Assembly (NCBI RefSeq): GCF_003264365.1
Contig: NZ_PYAK01000001.1
Location: 62,001-126,000, forward strand
Direction of reading: 5' to 3'
From: Micromonospora noduli
GTDB taxonomy: Bacteria > Actinomycetota > Actinomycetes > Mycobacteriales > Micromonosporaceae
Length of the DNA: 64,000 nucleotides
A program made the position numbers and the translations under genes. How positions within the stretch are numbered: the stretch's first letter is position 1; each line of letters begins with the position of its first letter. Below, in pieces: positions 16,139 through 24,809 of the stretch. The notes beneath the pieces were generated by a model. It searched no databases and had not been told where the DNA came from. It worked only from the letters and a program-made list of their open reading frames with translations.

Positions 16139-17704
16139 GTGCGTCAACTCGACCTCGTTGTGATCGTGCTGTACCTCGTGGTGATCGCCTACGTCGGACT
16201 ACGCCTGTCCGGTAAACAGAAGTCCGCCAAGGACTACTTCGTGGGCGAGGGTCGACTGCCCTGGTGGACCGTCTCGTTCTCCGTGGTCGCCACCGAGACC
16301 AGCGTCCTGACCGTGATCAGTGTTCCCGGCGGCGCCTACAGCGGTCAGGGCTTCGGCAACGTCGAGCTGGCCCTGGGCTACGTCATCGGTCGGGTCGTCG
16401 TGGCCGCGGTGCTCATCCCGCTGTACAAGCGGGGTGGGTTCGTCAGCGCCTACCAGTACCTCGGTGAGCGGTTTGGCCTGAAACTTCAGGGGCTGGCGTC
16501 GGTGACGTTCGTCTTCACCCGCCTGCTCGCCGAGGGTGTGCGGCTGTTCGCCTCGGCCATCCCCATCAAGCTTCTTCTCGACGAGTTCGGGCTGAATGTC
16601 GGCTACCAGGCCATCATCATCGTGCTGACGCTCATCACTGTGGTCTACACCTACCTCGGTGGCATCAAGGCGGTCATCTGGACCGACGCCATCCAGATGG
16701 GGCTGTACCTGGGCGGGGCGATCCTGGCCATCGCGGTGCTCAGTCACGCCGTCGGCTTCGACGGCTACTCGCAGGCGCTGGACGCCGGCAAGTTCCAGCT
16801 CTTCGACACCAACTTCGCCCTCTCGCACGTGCTCACCAGCCCGTTCGCCCTGCCGACCGCGATCATCGGTGGCGCGATCTTCGCGATGGCCAGCCACGGA
16901 TCGGACCAGCTGATCGTCCAGCGCATCCTGTCCACCCGCACGCTGCGCGAGGGGCAGAAGGCGATGATCTCCTCGGGCATCTTCGTGGTGATCCAGTTCG
17001 CCGCGTTCTCCCTGGTCGGCGCGCTGCTGTGGTCGTACAACAAGGGTCAGACCTTCAAGGAACTCGGCCTGGCGAGCAGCGACAACCTCTACCCGAGCTT
17101 CATCCTGCACGCCCTGCCGGTGGGCATCTCGGGTCTGCTGGTGGCCGGCATCCTCGGCGCCGCGATGGGCTCGCTGTCCTCGGCGCTGAACTCGATGTCG
17201 AACTCCACAGTCGCCGACTTCATCCACAGCTTCTTCCGCAAGGTCCCGTCCGACGACGCGATGCTGCGGCTCGCCCGGGTGATGACCCTGGTCTGGGCGG
17301 TGCTGATGGCGGTCTTCGCCTGCGCGTTCAGCTCCAGCACCGGAAACGTCTACCTGACCGGTTTGACCATCGCCGGCTACACCTACGGTGCGTTGCTCGG
17401 TGCCTTCCTGCTCGGCCGTCTCGTCAAGCGGGCCAACCAGGTCGACGCGGTGATCGCCTTCCTGGTCACCGTGGCGGTGATGACCTACATCGTCCGCTAC
17501 GTCAAGATCGATGTGACGACGGCCGGGACGACCACCGCCACCGCCATCGCCGCGCAGTGGCTGGTCCCGATCGGCGTCCTGATCACCCTGGTCGTCGGCG
17601 CGGTGTCCAGCCGGTTCCACCCGGCCCCGGAGACTCCGTACGACCATGGACGTACCGACGAGGTCGACGACGACGCGGCAGCGGCGCCCGCCGGCCGGGC
17701 GTGA
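16139..17704 (+). CDS. sodium:solute symporter, putative (anhydro)MurNAc uptake
   Basis: SSS-family membrane transporter of 521 residues with about 13 hydrophobic segments. The family signature region contains YTYLGGIKAVIWTDAIQMG (~175-193), and the N-terminal half has FVGEGRLPWWTVSFSVVATE. Family members use the Na+ gradient to import sugars, amino acids or sialic acid. Context with murQ, anmK and a D-lactate dehydrogenase suggests an amino sugar such as MurNAc or anhydro-MurNAc as cargo (inference). GTG 16139 has AGGGAG seven bases upstream and is preferred to TTG 16112. The stop overlaps the Shine-Dalgarno region of anmK, indicating coupling. Confidence 0.85.
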   Translation: MRQLDLVVIVLYLVVIAYVGLRLSGKQKSAKDYFVGEGRLPWWTVSFSVVATETSVLTVISVPGGAYSGQGFGNVELALGYVIGRVVVAAVLIPLYKRGGFVSAYQYLGERFGLKLQGLASVTFVFTRLLAEGVRLFASAIPIKLLLDEFGLNVGYQAIIIVLTLITVVYTYLGGIKAVIWTDAIQMGLYLGGAILAIAVLSHAVGFDGYSQALDAGKFQLFDTNFALSHVLTSPFALPTAIIGGAIFAMASHGSDQLIVQRILSTRTLREGQKAMISSGIFVVIQFAAFSLVGALLWSYNKGQTFKELGLASSDNLYPSFILHALPVGISGLLVAGILGAAMGSLSSALNSMSNSTVADFIHSFFRKVPSDDAMLRLARVMTLVWAVLMAVFACAFSSSTGNVYLTGLTIAGYTYGALLGAFLLGRLVKRANQVDAVIAFLVTVAVMTYIVRYVKIDVTTAGTTTATAIAAQWLVPIGVLITLVVGAVSSRFHPAPETPYDHGRTDEVDDDAAAAPAGRA

Positions 17705-17715
17705 AGGAGGACGTG

Positions 17716-18912
17716 ATGCGCGTGATCGGCCTGATGTCCGGAACCTCCTACGACGGCATCGAAGCCGCCGCAGCCGAGTTCGAGCTGAGCGGCGACACAG
17801 TGCGGATGCGACCGCTGGGCCGGCTCAGCCACCAGTACTCCGACGAGTTGCGCACGCAGATCGCCGCGGCCCTGCCGCCCGCGGCGACCACCACCGAGGC
17901 GATCTGCGTGCTGGACACCGGCATCGGCCAGGCCTTCGCCGAGGCCGGCGTGCGGGCCCTCGCCCAGCTGTGCGACGGCGAGGCCGACCTGGTGGTCTCG
18001 CACGGGCAGACCATGCACCACTGGGTCGAGGCCGGCACGGTTCGGGGCACTCTCCAGCTGGGTCAGCCGGCCTGGATCGCGGAGGCCACCGGCCTCCCGG
18101 TCGTGGCCGACCTACGCGGTCGCGACGTGGCCGCCGGCGGCCAGGGCGCTCCCCTGGTCGCCCTCTTCGACGCGCTGCTGCTGGGTGGCCTGCCCGGCGT
18201 CCCGGCCGCGCTGAACCTGGGCGGCATCGCCAACATCACCGTCGTCGCTCCCGACGCGGACCCGCTCGCCTTCGACACCGGTCCGGCGAACGCGCTCCTC
18301 GACGCCGCCGCGCGCCACTTCAGCGGGGGCACCGAGGAGTACGACCGGGACGGGCGCGGGGCGGCCGCCGGGCAGGTGAACCCGGAGCTGCTGCGGCGGC
18401 TGCTCGACGAGCCGTACTACCGGCTGCCCGGCCCGAAGAGCACCGGGAAGGAGCTGTTCCATCTGCCCTACCTGCTCGCCGCCCTCGCCGACGCGCCCAC
18501 ACCGGACCCGCAGGACGTGTTGGCCACGCTCACCCGGCTGACGGCGGTCACTGTGGCCGGCGCCTGCCGCGATCACGGCGTCACCCGGCTCGTCGTCTCC
18601 GGCGGCGGCGCACACAACCCGACGCTGATGCGCATGATCGCCGATGAGCTGCCCGGCGTCGAGCTGTCCTCCAGCGACGACCTGGGCATCGCGTCGGACG
18701 CCAAGGAGGCGCTGGCCTTCGCGCTGCTCGGCTACCTGACCGTGCACGGGCTGCCGGGCACCCTGCCCTCGGGCACCGGCGCGCGACACGCCTCCGTGCT
18801 CGGCAGCATCACCCCCGGCCGGCAGCCGCTGCGGCTGCCGGCTCCGGCCAGCACCGCTCCCCGCCGACTGCTGATCGCCGGCCGTCCCGCCGTGCCGCCG
18901 GTGGCCGGCTGA
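17716..18912 (+). CDS. anmK: anhydro-N-acetylmuramic acid kinase
   Basis: ASKHA-fold kinase of 398 residues. It hydrates and phosphorylates 1,6-anhydro-MurNAc with ATP to MurNAc-6-phosphate, the substrate of MurQ. Signature pieces: GLMSGTSYDGIEA (~5-17), SHGQTMHH, AFDTGPANALLD carrying the catalytic Asp, and VVSGGGAHNPTLMRM near the C-terminus. Length is slightly above the usual ~370, with an Ala/Pro-rich tail. AAGGAGG begins in the symporter stop region and sits five bases before ATG 17716. It is the second gene of the three-gene operon. Confidence 0.93.
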   Translation: MRVIGLMSGTSYDGIEAAAAEFELSGDTVRMRPLGRLSHQYSDELRTQIAAALPPAATTTEAICVLDTGIGQAFAEAGVRALAQLCDGEADLVVSHGQTMHHWVEAGTVRGTLQLGQPAWIAEATGLPVVADLRGRDVAAGGQGAPLVALFDALLLGGLPGVPAALNLGGIANITVVAPDADPLAFDTGPANALLDAAARHFSGGTEEYDRDGRGAAAGQVNPELLRRLLDEPYYRLPGPKSTGKELFHLPYLLAALADAPTPDPQDVLATLTRLTAVTVAGACRDHGVTRLVVSGGGAHNPTLMRMIADELPGVELSSSDDLGIASDAKEALAFALLGYLTVHGLPGTLPSGTGARHASVLGSITPGRQPLRLPAPASTAPRRLLIAGRPAVPPVAG

Positions 18913-18936
18913 ACCCGCTCCCGGGAGGATCCGCCG

Positions 18937-21810
18937 ATGAGACCCGTCGTACCCGTACCGCCGCCGACCGCGGTCGGCGCCCGCGCCCGCGCCGTCGCCG
19001 AACTGCTGCGCTCGCGCCTCGATGATCCGAGCCGGGCCAGCGCCGAGCTGCCCCGAAGGCTGGCGGCGGCACACGACGCCTCGCCGTACCTGTTCGAGCC
19101 GCAGGCAGTGGTTCGCGCCGCCTCGGCCGCCGAGGTGGGGGCGTTGATGGCCGGCGCCCGCGAGGCCGGTGTGCCGCTGACCCTGCGCGGCGGCGGCACC
19201 AGCCTCGCCGGGCAGGCCGGCGGCGCGGGCGTGCTGGTCGACGTCCGCACCGACTGGCGGCACGCCGAGGTCCTCGACGACGGACGCCGCATCCGGCTCC
19301 AGCCGGGTCTCACGATCCGGCAGGCCAACGCCCGGCTGGCCCGCTACCGACGCCGGCTCGGCCCGGACCCGGCCAGCGAGGCCGCCTGCACTGTGGGTGG
19401 CATGGTGGCAAACAATTCCAGCGGGATGACCTGCGGCACCACCGACAACGCGTACCGGACCATGGAGTCGCTGCGCTTCGTGCTCCCGTCCGGCACCGTC
19501 GTCGACTCCGGCGCCCGCGACGCCGACGACCGGCTGCGGGCCGACGAGCCCGAGCTGCACGCCGGGCTGCTGCGCCTGCGCGACCGGGTGCGATCGACGC
19601 CGGGTTCGCGCGCCACCATCGAGCGGCTGTTCGCGATGAAGAACACCATGGGGTACGGGCTGAACTCGCTGCTCGACCACAGCACCCCGGTCGAGATGCT
19701 CGCCCACCTGATGATCGGCAGCGAGGGCACGCTCGGCTTCGTGGCCGAGGCGGTCTTCCGTACCGTCGAGATCCACGACCACGCCGCCACCGGTCTGCTG
19801 ATCCTGCCCGGTCTCACCGACGCCACCGACGCGCTGCCGGCCCTGCTCGCCGCCGGCGCCCGTACCGCCGAACTGCTCGACGCGGCCGCGCTGCGGGTCA
19901 GTCAGCGCGACCCGGGTGCGAGCCCGGCCCTGCGCGGGCTGACGGTCACCGGCCACGCCGCGCTGCTGGTGGAGTTCGCCGAGGACAGCGCGGAGCAGTT
20001 GGCCGCGACGCTGGCCGACGCCCGGCCCGTACTCGACCGGCTGCGGGCCGTCACCGGCACCGAGCTGACCCGCGACCCGCGCGAACGGGCCAACCTCTGG
20101 CACCTGCGCAAGGGCCTCTACACCGCTGTCGCCGGGGCCCGCCCGCCCGGCACCACGGCCCTGCTGGAGGACGTCGCGGTGCCGATGCCGCGCCTGACCG
20201 GCACCTGCGACGGGCTGATCCGTCTGTTCGACAGGCACGGCTACCCGGACGCGGTGATCTTCGGACACGCCCGGGACGGCAACCTGCACTTCATGCTGAC
20301 CCAGTCCTTCGACACAGCGGCCGAGATCGACCGCTACGCCCGGTTCACCGACGACATGGTCGACCTGGTGCTCGCGGAGGGGGGAACACTCAAGGCGGAG
20401 CACGGCACCGGCCGGGCCATGGCGCCCTTCGTCCGCCGGCAGTACGGCGACGAGCTGTACGACGTGATGCGCGAACTCAAGCGGTTGTGCGACCCGAGCG
20501 GCCTGCTCAACCCCGGCGTGCTGCTCAACGACGACCCGACAGTGCACCTGCGGCAGCTCAAAGCCGTCCCGACCGTCGACCCCGAGCTGGACGCCTGCGT
20601 CGAGTGTGGCTACTGCGAGCCGGTCTGCCCCACCGCCGACGTCACCACCACGCCCCGGCAGCGCATCGTCCTGCAACGGCAGATCGCCCTCGCCACCGCC
20701 GCCGGCGACGAGGAGCGCCGGCGGGAGCTGACCGCCGACTACGAGTACGCCGCGGTGGACAGTTGCGCCGCGGACAGCCTCTGCGTCACCGCCTGCCCGG
20801 TCGGCATCGACACCGGGGCGGCGATGAAACGGCTACGCGCCGAGCGGCACACCCCTCGCGCCCAGCGCACCGCCCGCACTGCCGCCCGGCACTGGCAGGC
20901 CGCCGTGACGGGCGTCCGGGCGGGACTGACCGCCGCGCACGCCGTGCCGACGCCGGTGACCCGCGCCGCCACCAAGGCGATCCGTGGTCTCGGCGCCACC
21001 GAACTCGTGCCGCTGTGGAGCGACGACATGCCCCGCGCCGGCGCTTCCCGCCCCACCCCGCGCAGCGCGCCGGACGCCCGGGCGGTGTTCTTCGCAGCCT
21101 GCGTCGGCAACCTCTTCGCACCCGAGGAGGGCTCCTCCGGCGGTTCGGCGGCGGCGTTCCTGCGCCTCTGCGAACTGGCGGGGGTGCCGCTCGTCGTACC
21201 GACCGGAACGGCCGGTCTGTGCTGCGGAACCCCGTGGCAGTCCAAGGGTTACCCCGCCGGTCACCGTGAGATGGCCGAGCGGACGCTCGCCGCGCTCTGG
21301 ACGGCCAGCGACAAGGGTCGCCTGCCCGTCGTGTGCGACGCGTCATCGTGCACGCACGGGCTGACGCAGCTGACCGCCGCGCTGGCCGAGGAGGACCAGG
21401 CGCGGTACGGCGCGCTGCGCTTCGTCGACAGCGTGACCTTCACCGCCGAGCATCTCCTGCCGGCGCTGCCGCAGCCCCGACGACTGGGCTCGCTGGCGCT
21501 GCACCCCACCTGCTCCACAGTGCACCTGGGCGGCATCGACGACCTGCGCGCGGTGGCCGGGGCGGTCGCCGACACCGTCACCGTGCCGGACAGTTGGGGG
21601 TGCTGCGCCTTCGCCGGTGACCGGGGGCTGCTGCACCCCGAGGTCACGGCCGGCGCCACCGCGGCGCAGGCCGCCGAGATCAATCAGCGCGACCACGACG
21701 CATACGCCTCCTGCAACCGCACCTGCGAGATGGGCATGAGCCGGGCCACCGGTCAGCCGTACCGGCACGTGCTCGAGGTGCTCGTCGAGGCGGTCGAGCC
21801 GCCGGCGTAG
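18937..21810 (+). CDS. FAD- and Fe-S-dependent D-lactate/D-2-hydroxyacid dehydrogenase
   Basis: Large peripheral respiratory-type dehydrogenase of 957 residues. In order: FAD-binding PCMH domain (~50-230; GGGTSLAGQAGG is the FAD-phosphate loop), FAD-oxidase C domain to ~530, a two-cluster ferredoxin segment with CVECGYCEPVCP (~554) and CVTACPVGID (~619), and a C-terminal CCG part with CCGTPW (~762) and CCAFAG (~889). This is the architecture of Pseudomonas-type Dld and of E. coli YdiJ. MurQ next door releases D-lactate, so D-lactate to pyruvate is the best reading; D-2-hydroxyglutarate or glycolate are alternatives. GGGAGG precedes ATG 18937, 24 bases after anmK. Confidence 0.85.
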   Translation: MRPVVPVPPPTAVGARARAVAELLRSRLDDPSRASAELPRRLAAAHDASPYLFEPQAVVRAASAAEVGALMAGAREAGVPLTLRGGGTSLAGQAGGAGVLVDVRTDWRHAEVLDDGRRIRLQPGLTIRQANARLARYRRRLGPDPASEAACTVGGMVANNSSGMTCGTTDNAYRTMESLRFVLPSGTVVDSGARDADDRLRADEPELHAGLLRLRDRVRSTPGSRATIERLFAMKNTMGYGLNSLLDHSTPVEMLAHLMIGSEGTLGFVAEAVFRTVEIHDHAATGLLILPGLTDATDALPALLAAGARTAELLDAAALRVSQRDPGASPALRGLTVTGHAALLVEFAEDSAEQLAATLADARPVLDRLRAVTGTELTRDPRERANLWHLRKGLYTAVAGARPPGTTALLEDVAVPMPRLTGTCDGLIRLFDRHGYPDAVIFGHARDGNLHFMLTQSFDTAAEIDRYARFTDDMVDLVLAEGGTLKAEHGTGRAMAPFVRRQYGDELYDVMRELKRLCDPSGLLNPGVLLNDDPTVHLRQLKAVPTVDPELDACVECGYCEPVCPTADVTTTPRQRIVLQRQIALATAAGDEERRRELTADYEYAAVDSCAADSLCVTACPVGIDTGAAMKRLRAERHTPRAQRTARTAARHWQAAVTGVRAGLTAAHAVPTPVTRAATKAIRGLGATELVPLWSDDMPRAGASRPTPRSAPDARAVFFAACVGNLFAPEEGSSGGSAAAFLRLCELAGVPLVVPTGTAGLCCGTPWQSKGYPAGHREMAERTLAALWTASDKGRLPVVCDASSCTHGLTQLTAALAEEDQARYGALRFVDSVTFTAEHLLPALPQPRRLGSLALHPTCSTVHLGGIDDLRAVAGAVADTVTVPDSWGCCAFAGDRGLLHPEVTAGATAAQAAEINQRDHDAYASCNRTCEMGMSRATGQPYRHVLEVLVEAVEPPA

Positions 21811-21829
21811 CCGGTGCCGTACCCATGAG

Positions 21830-21865
21830 CGCGCCGCCCGCCGCAGAGCTGCGGCGGGCGGCGCG
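21830..21865. terminator. bidirectional intrinsic terminator
   Basis: A perfect 16-bp GC stem (21830-21845 with 21850-21865) and a 4-base loop closes the anmK-dehydrogenase operon on one side and the peptidoglycan gene group on the other. Confidence 0.85.
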
Positions 21866-21888
21866 GTTGGTGCGGTTGGTGCGGTACG

Positions 21889-22812
21889 TCAGGAGAGCGC
21901 GATGTCGCGGTAGTAGTAGCGCAGGATCGCCTGGTAGTTCTTGCCCTCGTTGGCGAGATCACGCGAGCCGTACTGCGACAGCCAGTCCCCGTCCACCCAA
22001 CCACCGCATGCGGTCGTCGTCGCGCAGTAGTGCGCACGCAGGATGTTGCCGCTGCGGGTCATCCGGGCCGACCACGTCCGGTCCACCGCCGCGGACGTAG
22101 ACGAGACCGCCGACGACGGCCGGTAGACCTGGTCGCCGGTGTCGTCACGAACGTCGTAGCACTGTCCGCCGGACGTTTTCCGGGTCGAGTGCAGGGCCCA
22201 GTACCAGCCGTAGCTCTTGACGGCCATCGCACCGGCGTCCAGCGAGGCGGCCGGCCAGCTCGTGATCCACTCGTTGGGGAGGACGTTCTTGACGTACGTC
22301 TTGAAGTCGACCCGGTCGACGCGCCCGAGACCGACCCGGTAGACGAGGATGGTGCTGGGCAATTTGCTGTTGGTGCCGTCGGTGCTACAGCCCGTCGGCC
22401 CGCTCAGCAACTCGTGCGAGGCGTTGTTGTTCTTGAGCGTGGCGTTGAGGTTGCCCTTCGTCCCGGCCGCGAAGTCCTGGGTCGCACCGGCGAAGTTGCT
22501 GTTGAAGTAGACCCGCACTGTCTTGTCGGTGCGGTTCCACACCGACGCGGCGTTGTTCTTCACGCACAGGCCCTTGCCGCTGCCCGCACTCTTGAAGTCG
22601 TAGCAGGTCGGCTGGGTCGTACCGTAGTCGTCCAGTGAGTCGGTGAAGTCGGAGACCGAGCCGGCCTGGTTGCTGTTGTAGTAGTAACAGAACTCGCCGC
22701 TGTCGCAGGTTCCGTCCCGTTCGGCCGCCGCTGCCGGCGACGCGACACTCAGGATGGAGGTGGACATGGCGAGGACGGCACCGACGACGGCGAGGCCCTT
22801 GCGGATATTCAT
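21889..22812 (-). CDS. secreted I36-SpoIID fusion, probable lytic transglycosylase
   Basis: Exported protein of 307 residues. It has a signal peptide (1-~30), a peptidase-inhibitor-I36-like module (~31-133; paired cysteines in GTCDSGEFCYYYNS and around CYDF/GLC), and a SpoIID/LytB domain from ~160. In that domain VDFKTYVKNVLPNEW places Glu181 where SpoIID-type enzymes carry their catalytic Glu, followed by AGAMAVKSYGWYW. SpoIID enzymes cut peptide-free glycan strands. The N-terminal 133 residues are nearly shared with the next gene upstream. SD AGGA overlaps the upstream stop, six bases before this start, so the two are coupled. A role in envelope remodelling is inferred. Confidence 0.82.
   Translation of the reverse strand: MNIRKGLAVVGAVLAMSTSILSVASPAAAAERDGTCDSGEFCYYYNSNQAGSVSDFTDSLDDYGTTQPTCYDFKSAGSGKGLCVKNNAASVWNRTDKTVRVYFNSNFAGATQDFAAGTKGNLNATLKNNNASHELLSGPTGCSTDGTNSKLPSTILVYRVGLGRVDRVDFKTYVKNVLPNEWITSWPAASLDAGAMAVKSYGWYWALHSTRKTSGGQCYDVRDDTGDQVYRPSSAVSSTSAAVDRTWSARMTRSGNILRAHYCATTTACGGWVDGDWLSQYGSRDLANEGKNYQAILRYYYRDIALS
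22414..22812 (-). repeat. copy A of the duplicated signal-peptide/I36 coding segment
   Basis: Codes residues 1-133 of the SpoIID fusion. It aligns without gaps to 23305-23703, with 29 amino-acid differences in 133 by hand count (about 78% identity). Similarity stops abruptly after NNNASH. Confidence 0.85.
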
Positions 22813-22818
22813 GGCGTC

Positions 22819-23703
22819 CTACTTCTCGTTGTAGCCCTGGGAGTTCCAGAACGAAGTCGGGTCGGCGTTGTCCAGGGTGGGGTCGCCGACGCTGACGGCC
22901 GCGTGGGTCTGCCGGCCGGCCCGGACCTCGACGTGGGTGTGCGCGCCCGAGCTGGAGGACACCCCGTGCCACGACTCATCGGCGATGATCTCGCCCTTGC
23001 TGATGGCGTCGCCCACGCTCACCCCGGACTTCGGCGCGGTGTGCAGGTAGATCACCGACTTGTTGAGCGAAGAGTTGTAGACGGAGATCGTGGACAGGCC
23101 GCCGCTGCCGGTGTTGCCCCGCGCGACGTAGATGACCGTTCCGGAGACCAGGGCGCGCACGTCCGAGCCGACGCTGCGGGCAATGTCGATGCCCTCGTGC
23201 CGGCCGGGCGTGGTGGTGTAACCGTCGAAGGCGCACGTGACAGTGCCACCGCTGGCCTGGTACAGGGCGTACGACAGGTTCGTGCGGGTCGACGGCGAGA
23301 ACTGGTGCGAGGCGTTGTTGTTCTTCAGCGTGGCGTTGAGGTTTGCCATGGCGCCGGCCGCGAAGTCCTGGTAAGAACCGGCGTAGCCGCTGTTGTAGTA
23401 GACGCGTACGGTCTTGGTGCTGCGGTTCCAGACCGAGGCGGCCTCGTTCTTGATGCACAGGCCCTTGCCAGCGCCAGCGCCCTTGAAGTCGTAGCACGAG
23501 GGCTGCTCGGTGCCGTAGTCGTCGAGCGAACCGGTGAAGTCCGAGATCGACCCGGCGTTGTCGCTGTTGTAGTAGTAGCAGAATTCGCCGCTGTCGCAGA
23601 CCCCGTCTCGGGCCGCCGCCGACGCGGGTGATGCGACGCTGAGGATCGAGGTGGTCGCGGCCAGCGCGACGCCGACGGCGGCGAGGCTCTTACGGATGTT
23701 CAT
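22819..23703 (-). CDS. secreted I36-M23 fusion endopeptidase
   Basis: Exported protein of 294 residues. It has a signal peptide (1-~30), an I36-like module (~31-133) and an M23 (LytM/lysostaphin) zinc endopeptidase from ~150. Zinc ligands are visible as H169-x3-D173 in GRHEGIDIA and H255-x-H257 in GAHTHVEV, with a further His221 in YLHT. M23 enzymes cut peptide cross-bridges of peptidoglycan. I36 proteins in Streptomyces inhibit metalloproteases; whether this module inhibits its own peptidase, binds the wall or is structural is open. AAAGGA precedes ATG 23703. It lies 33 bases after the M15-like gene and 6 before the SpoIID fusion. Confidence 0.87.
   Translation of the reverse strand: MNIRKSLAAVGVALAATTSILSVASPASAAARDGVCDSGEFCYYYNSDNAGSISDFTGSLDDYGTEQPSCYDFKGAGAGKGLCIKNEAASVWNRSTKTVRVYYNSGYAGSYQDFAAGAMANLNATLKNNNASHQFSPSTRTNLSYALYQASGGTVTCAFDGYTTTPGRHEGIDIARSVGSDVRALVSGTVIYVARGNTGSGGLSTISVYNSSLNKSVIYLHTAPKSGVSVGDAISKGEIIADESWHGVSSSSGAHTHVEVRAGRQTHAAVSVGDPTLDNADPTSFWNSQGYNEK
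23305..23703 (-). repeat. copy B of the duplicated signal-peptide/I36 coding segment
   Basis: Codes residues 1-133 of the M23 fusion; partner of 22414-22812. The tandem arrangement with unrelated C-terminal enzymes indicates duplication followed by domain replacement. Confidence 0.85.
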
Positions 23704-23736
23704 GGTGTCCTTTCAGAAACGGTGAAGGGGTGCGGG

Positions 23737-24600
23737 TCACTGCCCGCGCTGGTACTGCTCCCAGGTCTTGATCGGGACCCGGGGGCCGTCGTCCGGTCCC
23801 TGGTTGGCCAGGCCGTTCATGCCGAGGTAGTAGTCGCCGACCTGGTGCTGCGCCTGGCTGGACAGGTCCGTGTCGTTGATCGCCGTGGCGTGGATGTGCC
23901 ACGGCCAGTCGCCCTGATTCGGGTTACGGACCCAGGCCGCGAAGCCGACCTGGCGCAGGGCCCGGGCGACGGCGGTGCGCTTGGCAGCGGTCATCCCGGT
24001 GACGGCGATGTCCACCACACCCCCGCCGTCGTGCGTACCGGCCGAGGTGGGGTCGCCGCCCGGGTTGTACGAGCCCTGGTCGAGCACCAGGGTGTAGCCG
24101 AGCAGACGCTGCGCCTCGGCCAACATGGCCTGCGTACGGGCGTTGACGACGTACCCGTCACGTGAAACCTTCCCGCCCGGGCCGATCGGGTTGCCGACCG
24201 TGTAGCGGTTCTGCCCGAGCCTCGTCAGCGACGTCGTGCCGGGCAGACCGTTCGCGGCAAGCCCGGTGTAGCCGAGCGAGCGTTGGTACGCCGCGTACGC
24301 CGAGACCGTCTGGGTGCCGAAGTAGCCGTCGACCCACTGCGCGTTGAGCAGGTTCTGGGCCTGGAGCGCCTGCTCGACGGCGAGTACGGAGTTCTTCGCG
24401 CCCGGTGTCAGGGTGTTGTCGGCCCGGCGGGGGTCGATCTGGGCGGCCAGGACGGTGGCCTCCATGTCCACGACCGGCCGCGCGGCCGTGGTGACGGTTC
24501 GCTGCGCTGTGGCACCGGATGGCGCGGCCCACGCGTGGGCCGGAACCCCGACGGCCACGCAGAGCGCGGCGAGCCCGACGGATAACCAGGGACGGCGCAC
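23737..24600 (-). CDS. secreted PG-binding and M15-like peptidase
   Basis: Exported protein of 287 residues starting with GTG 24600 (SD GAGGAGG). It has a signal peptide to ~26, then a peptidoglycan-binding-like helical part (~60-130, with VDGYFGTQTVSAYAAYQ). A C-terminal domain has candidate zinc ligands His190 and Asp197 in THDGGGVVDI and His235/His237 in WPWHIH. HxxGxxxD followed by WxxH is the ligand pattern of M15 (VanY/D,D-carboxypeptidase-like) enzymes. The spacing is slightly non-canonical, so catalysis is probable, not proven. It is the first gene of a three-gene group of wall-acting proteins. Several TGTCAG-type boxes lie upstream at 24687-24760. Confidence 0.75.
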   Translation of the reverse strand: MRRPWLSVGLAALCVAVGVPAHAWAAPSGATAQRTVTTAARPVVDMEATVLAAQIDPRRADNTLTPGAKNSVLAVEQALQAQNLLNAQWVDGYFGTQTVSAYAAYQRSLGYTGLAANGLPGTTSLTRLGQNRYTVGNPIGPGGKVSRDGYVVNARTQAMLAEAQRLLGYTLVLDQGSYNPGGDPTSAGTHDGGGVVDIAVTGMTAAKRTAVARALRQVGFAAWVRNPNQGDWPWHIHATAINDTDLSSQAQHQVGDYYLGMNGLANQGPDDGPRVPIKTWEQYQRGQ

Positions 24601-24667
24601 TGTCGATCCTCCTCGCAGTTGGTGAGTCGTTCGGAACGGACATCACCTTGCGAGAAACGGCCTGCTG

Positions 24668-24760
24668 TTCGGTACCCCTACTGTCCTGTCAGATCCGTCA
24701 GGCCGTCCCCGACCTCGATGGATGTGCTGTTGTCAGCTTTGGTGGCACCCGGGACTGACA
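24668..24760. promoter_or_regulatory. TGTCAG-type boxes upstream of the peptidoglycan gene group
   Basis: TGTCAG at 24687-24692 and 24731-24736, a near copy CGTCAG at 24696-24701, and the reverse complement CTGACA at 24755-24760. The ten-mer TTCGGTACCC at 24668-24677 also recurs, inverted, at 25889-25898 next to the TGTCAG cluster of the adjacent regulator gene. Shared control is inferred. Confidence 0.5.
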
Positions 24761-24809
24761 TCGAGCGATCGCCGCTCTTACACCGGCCAGGGCGACCGGG
24801 GGGGCGCAC

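Noticed and set aside
18112..20676. Very long minus-strand open frame (854 codons) across anmK and the dehydrogenase gene
   Set aside because: It is antisense to two genes with clear motifs. Its protein is Gly/Val/Gln/Arg-rich without domains, the usual shadow of GC-rich codons.
24601..24809. Possible ydaO/c-di-AMP riboswitch before the secreted wall-enzyme genes
   Set aside because: That class is common there in actinomycetes, but I could not find its conserved blocks on the minus strand; only the TGTCAG-type boxes stand out.
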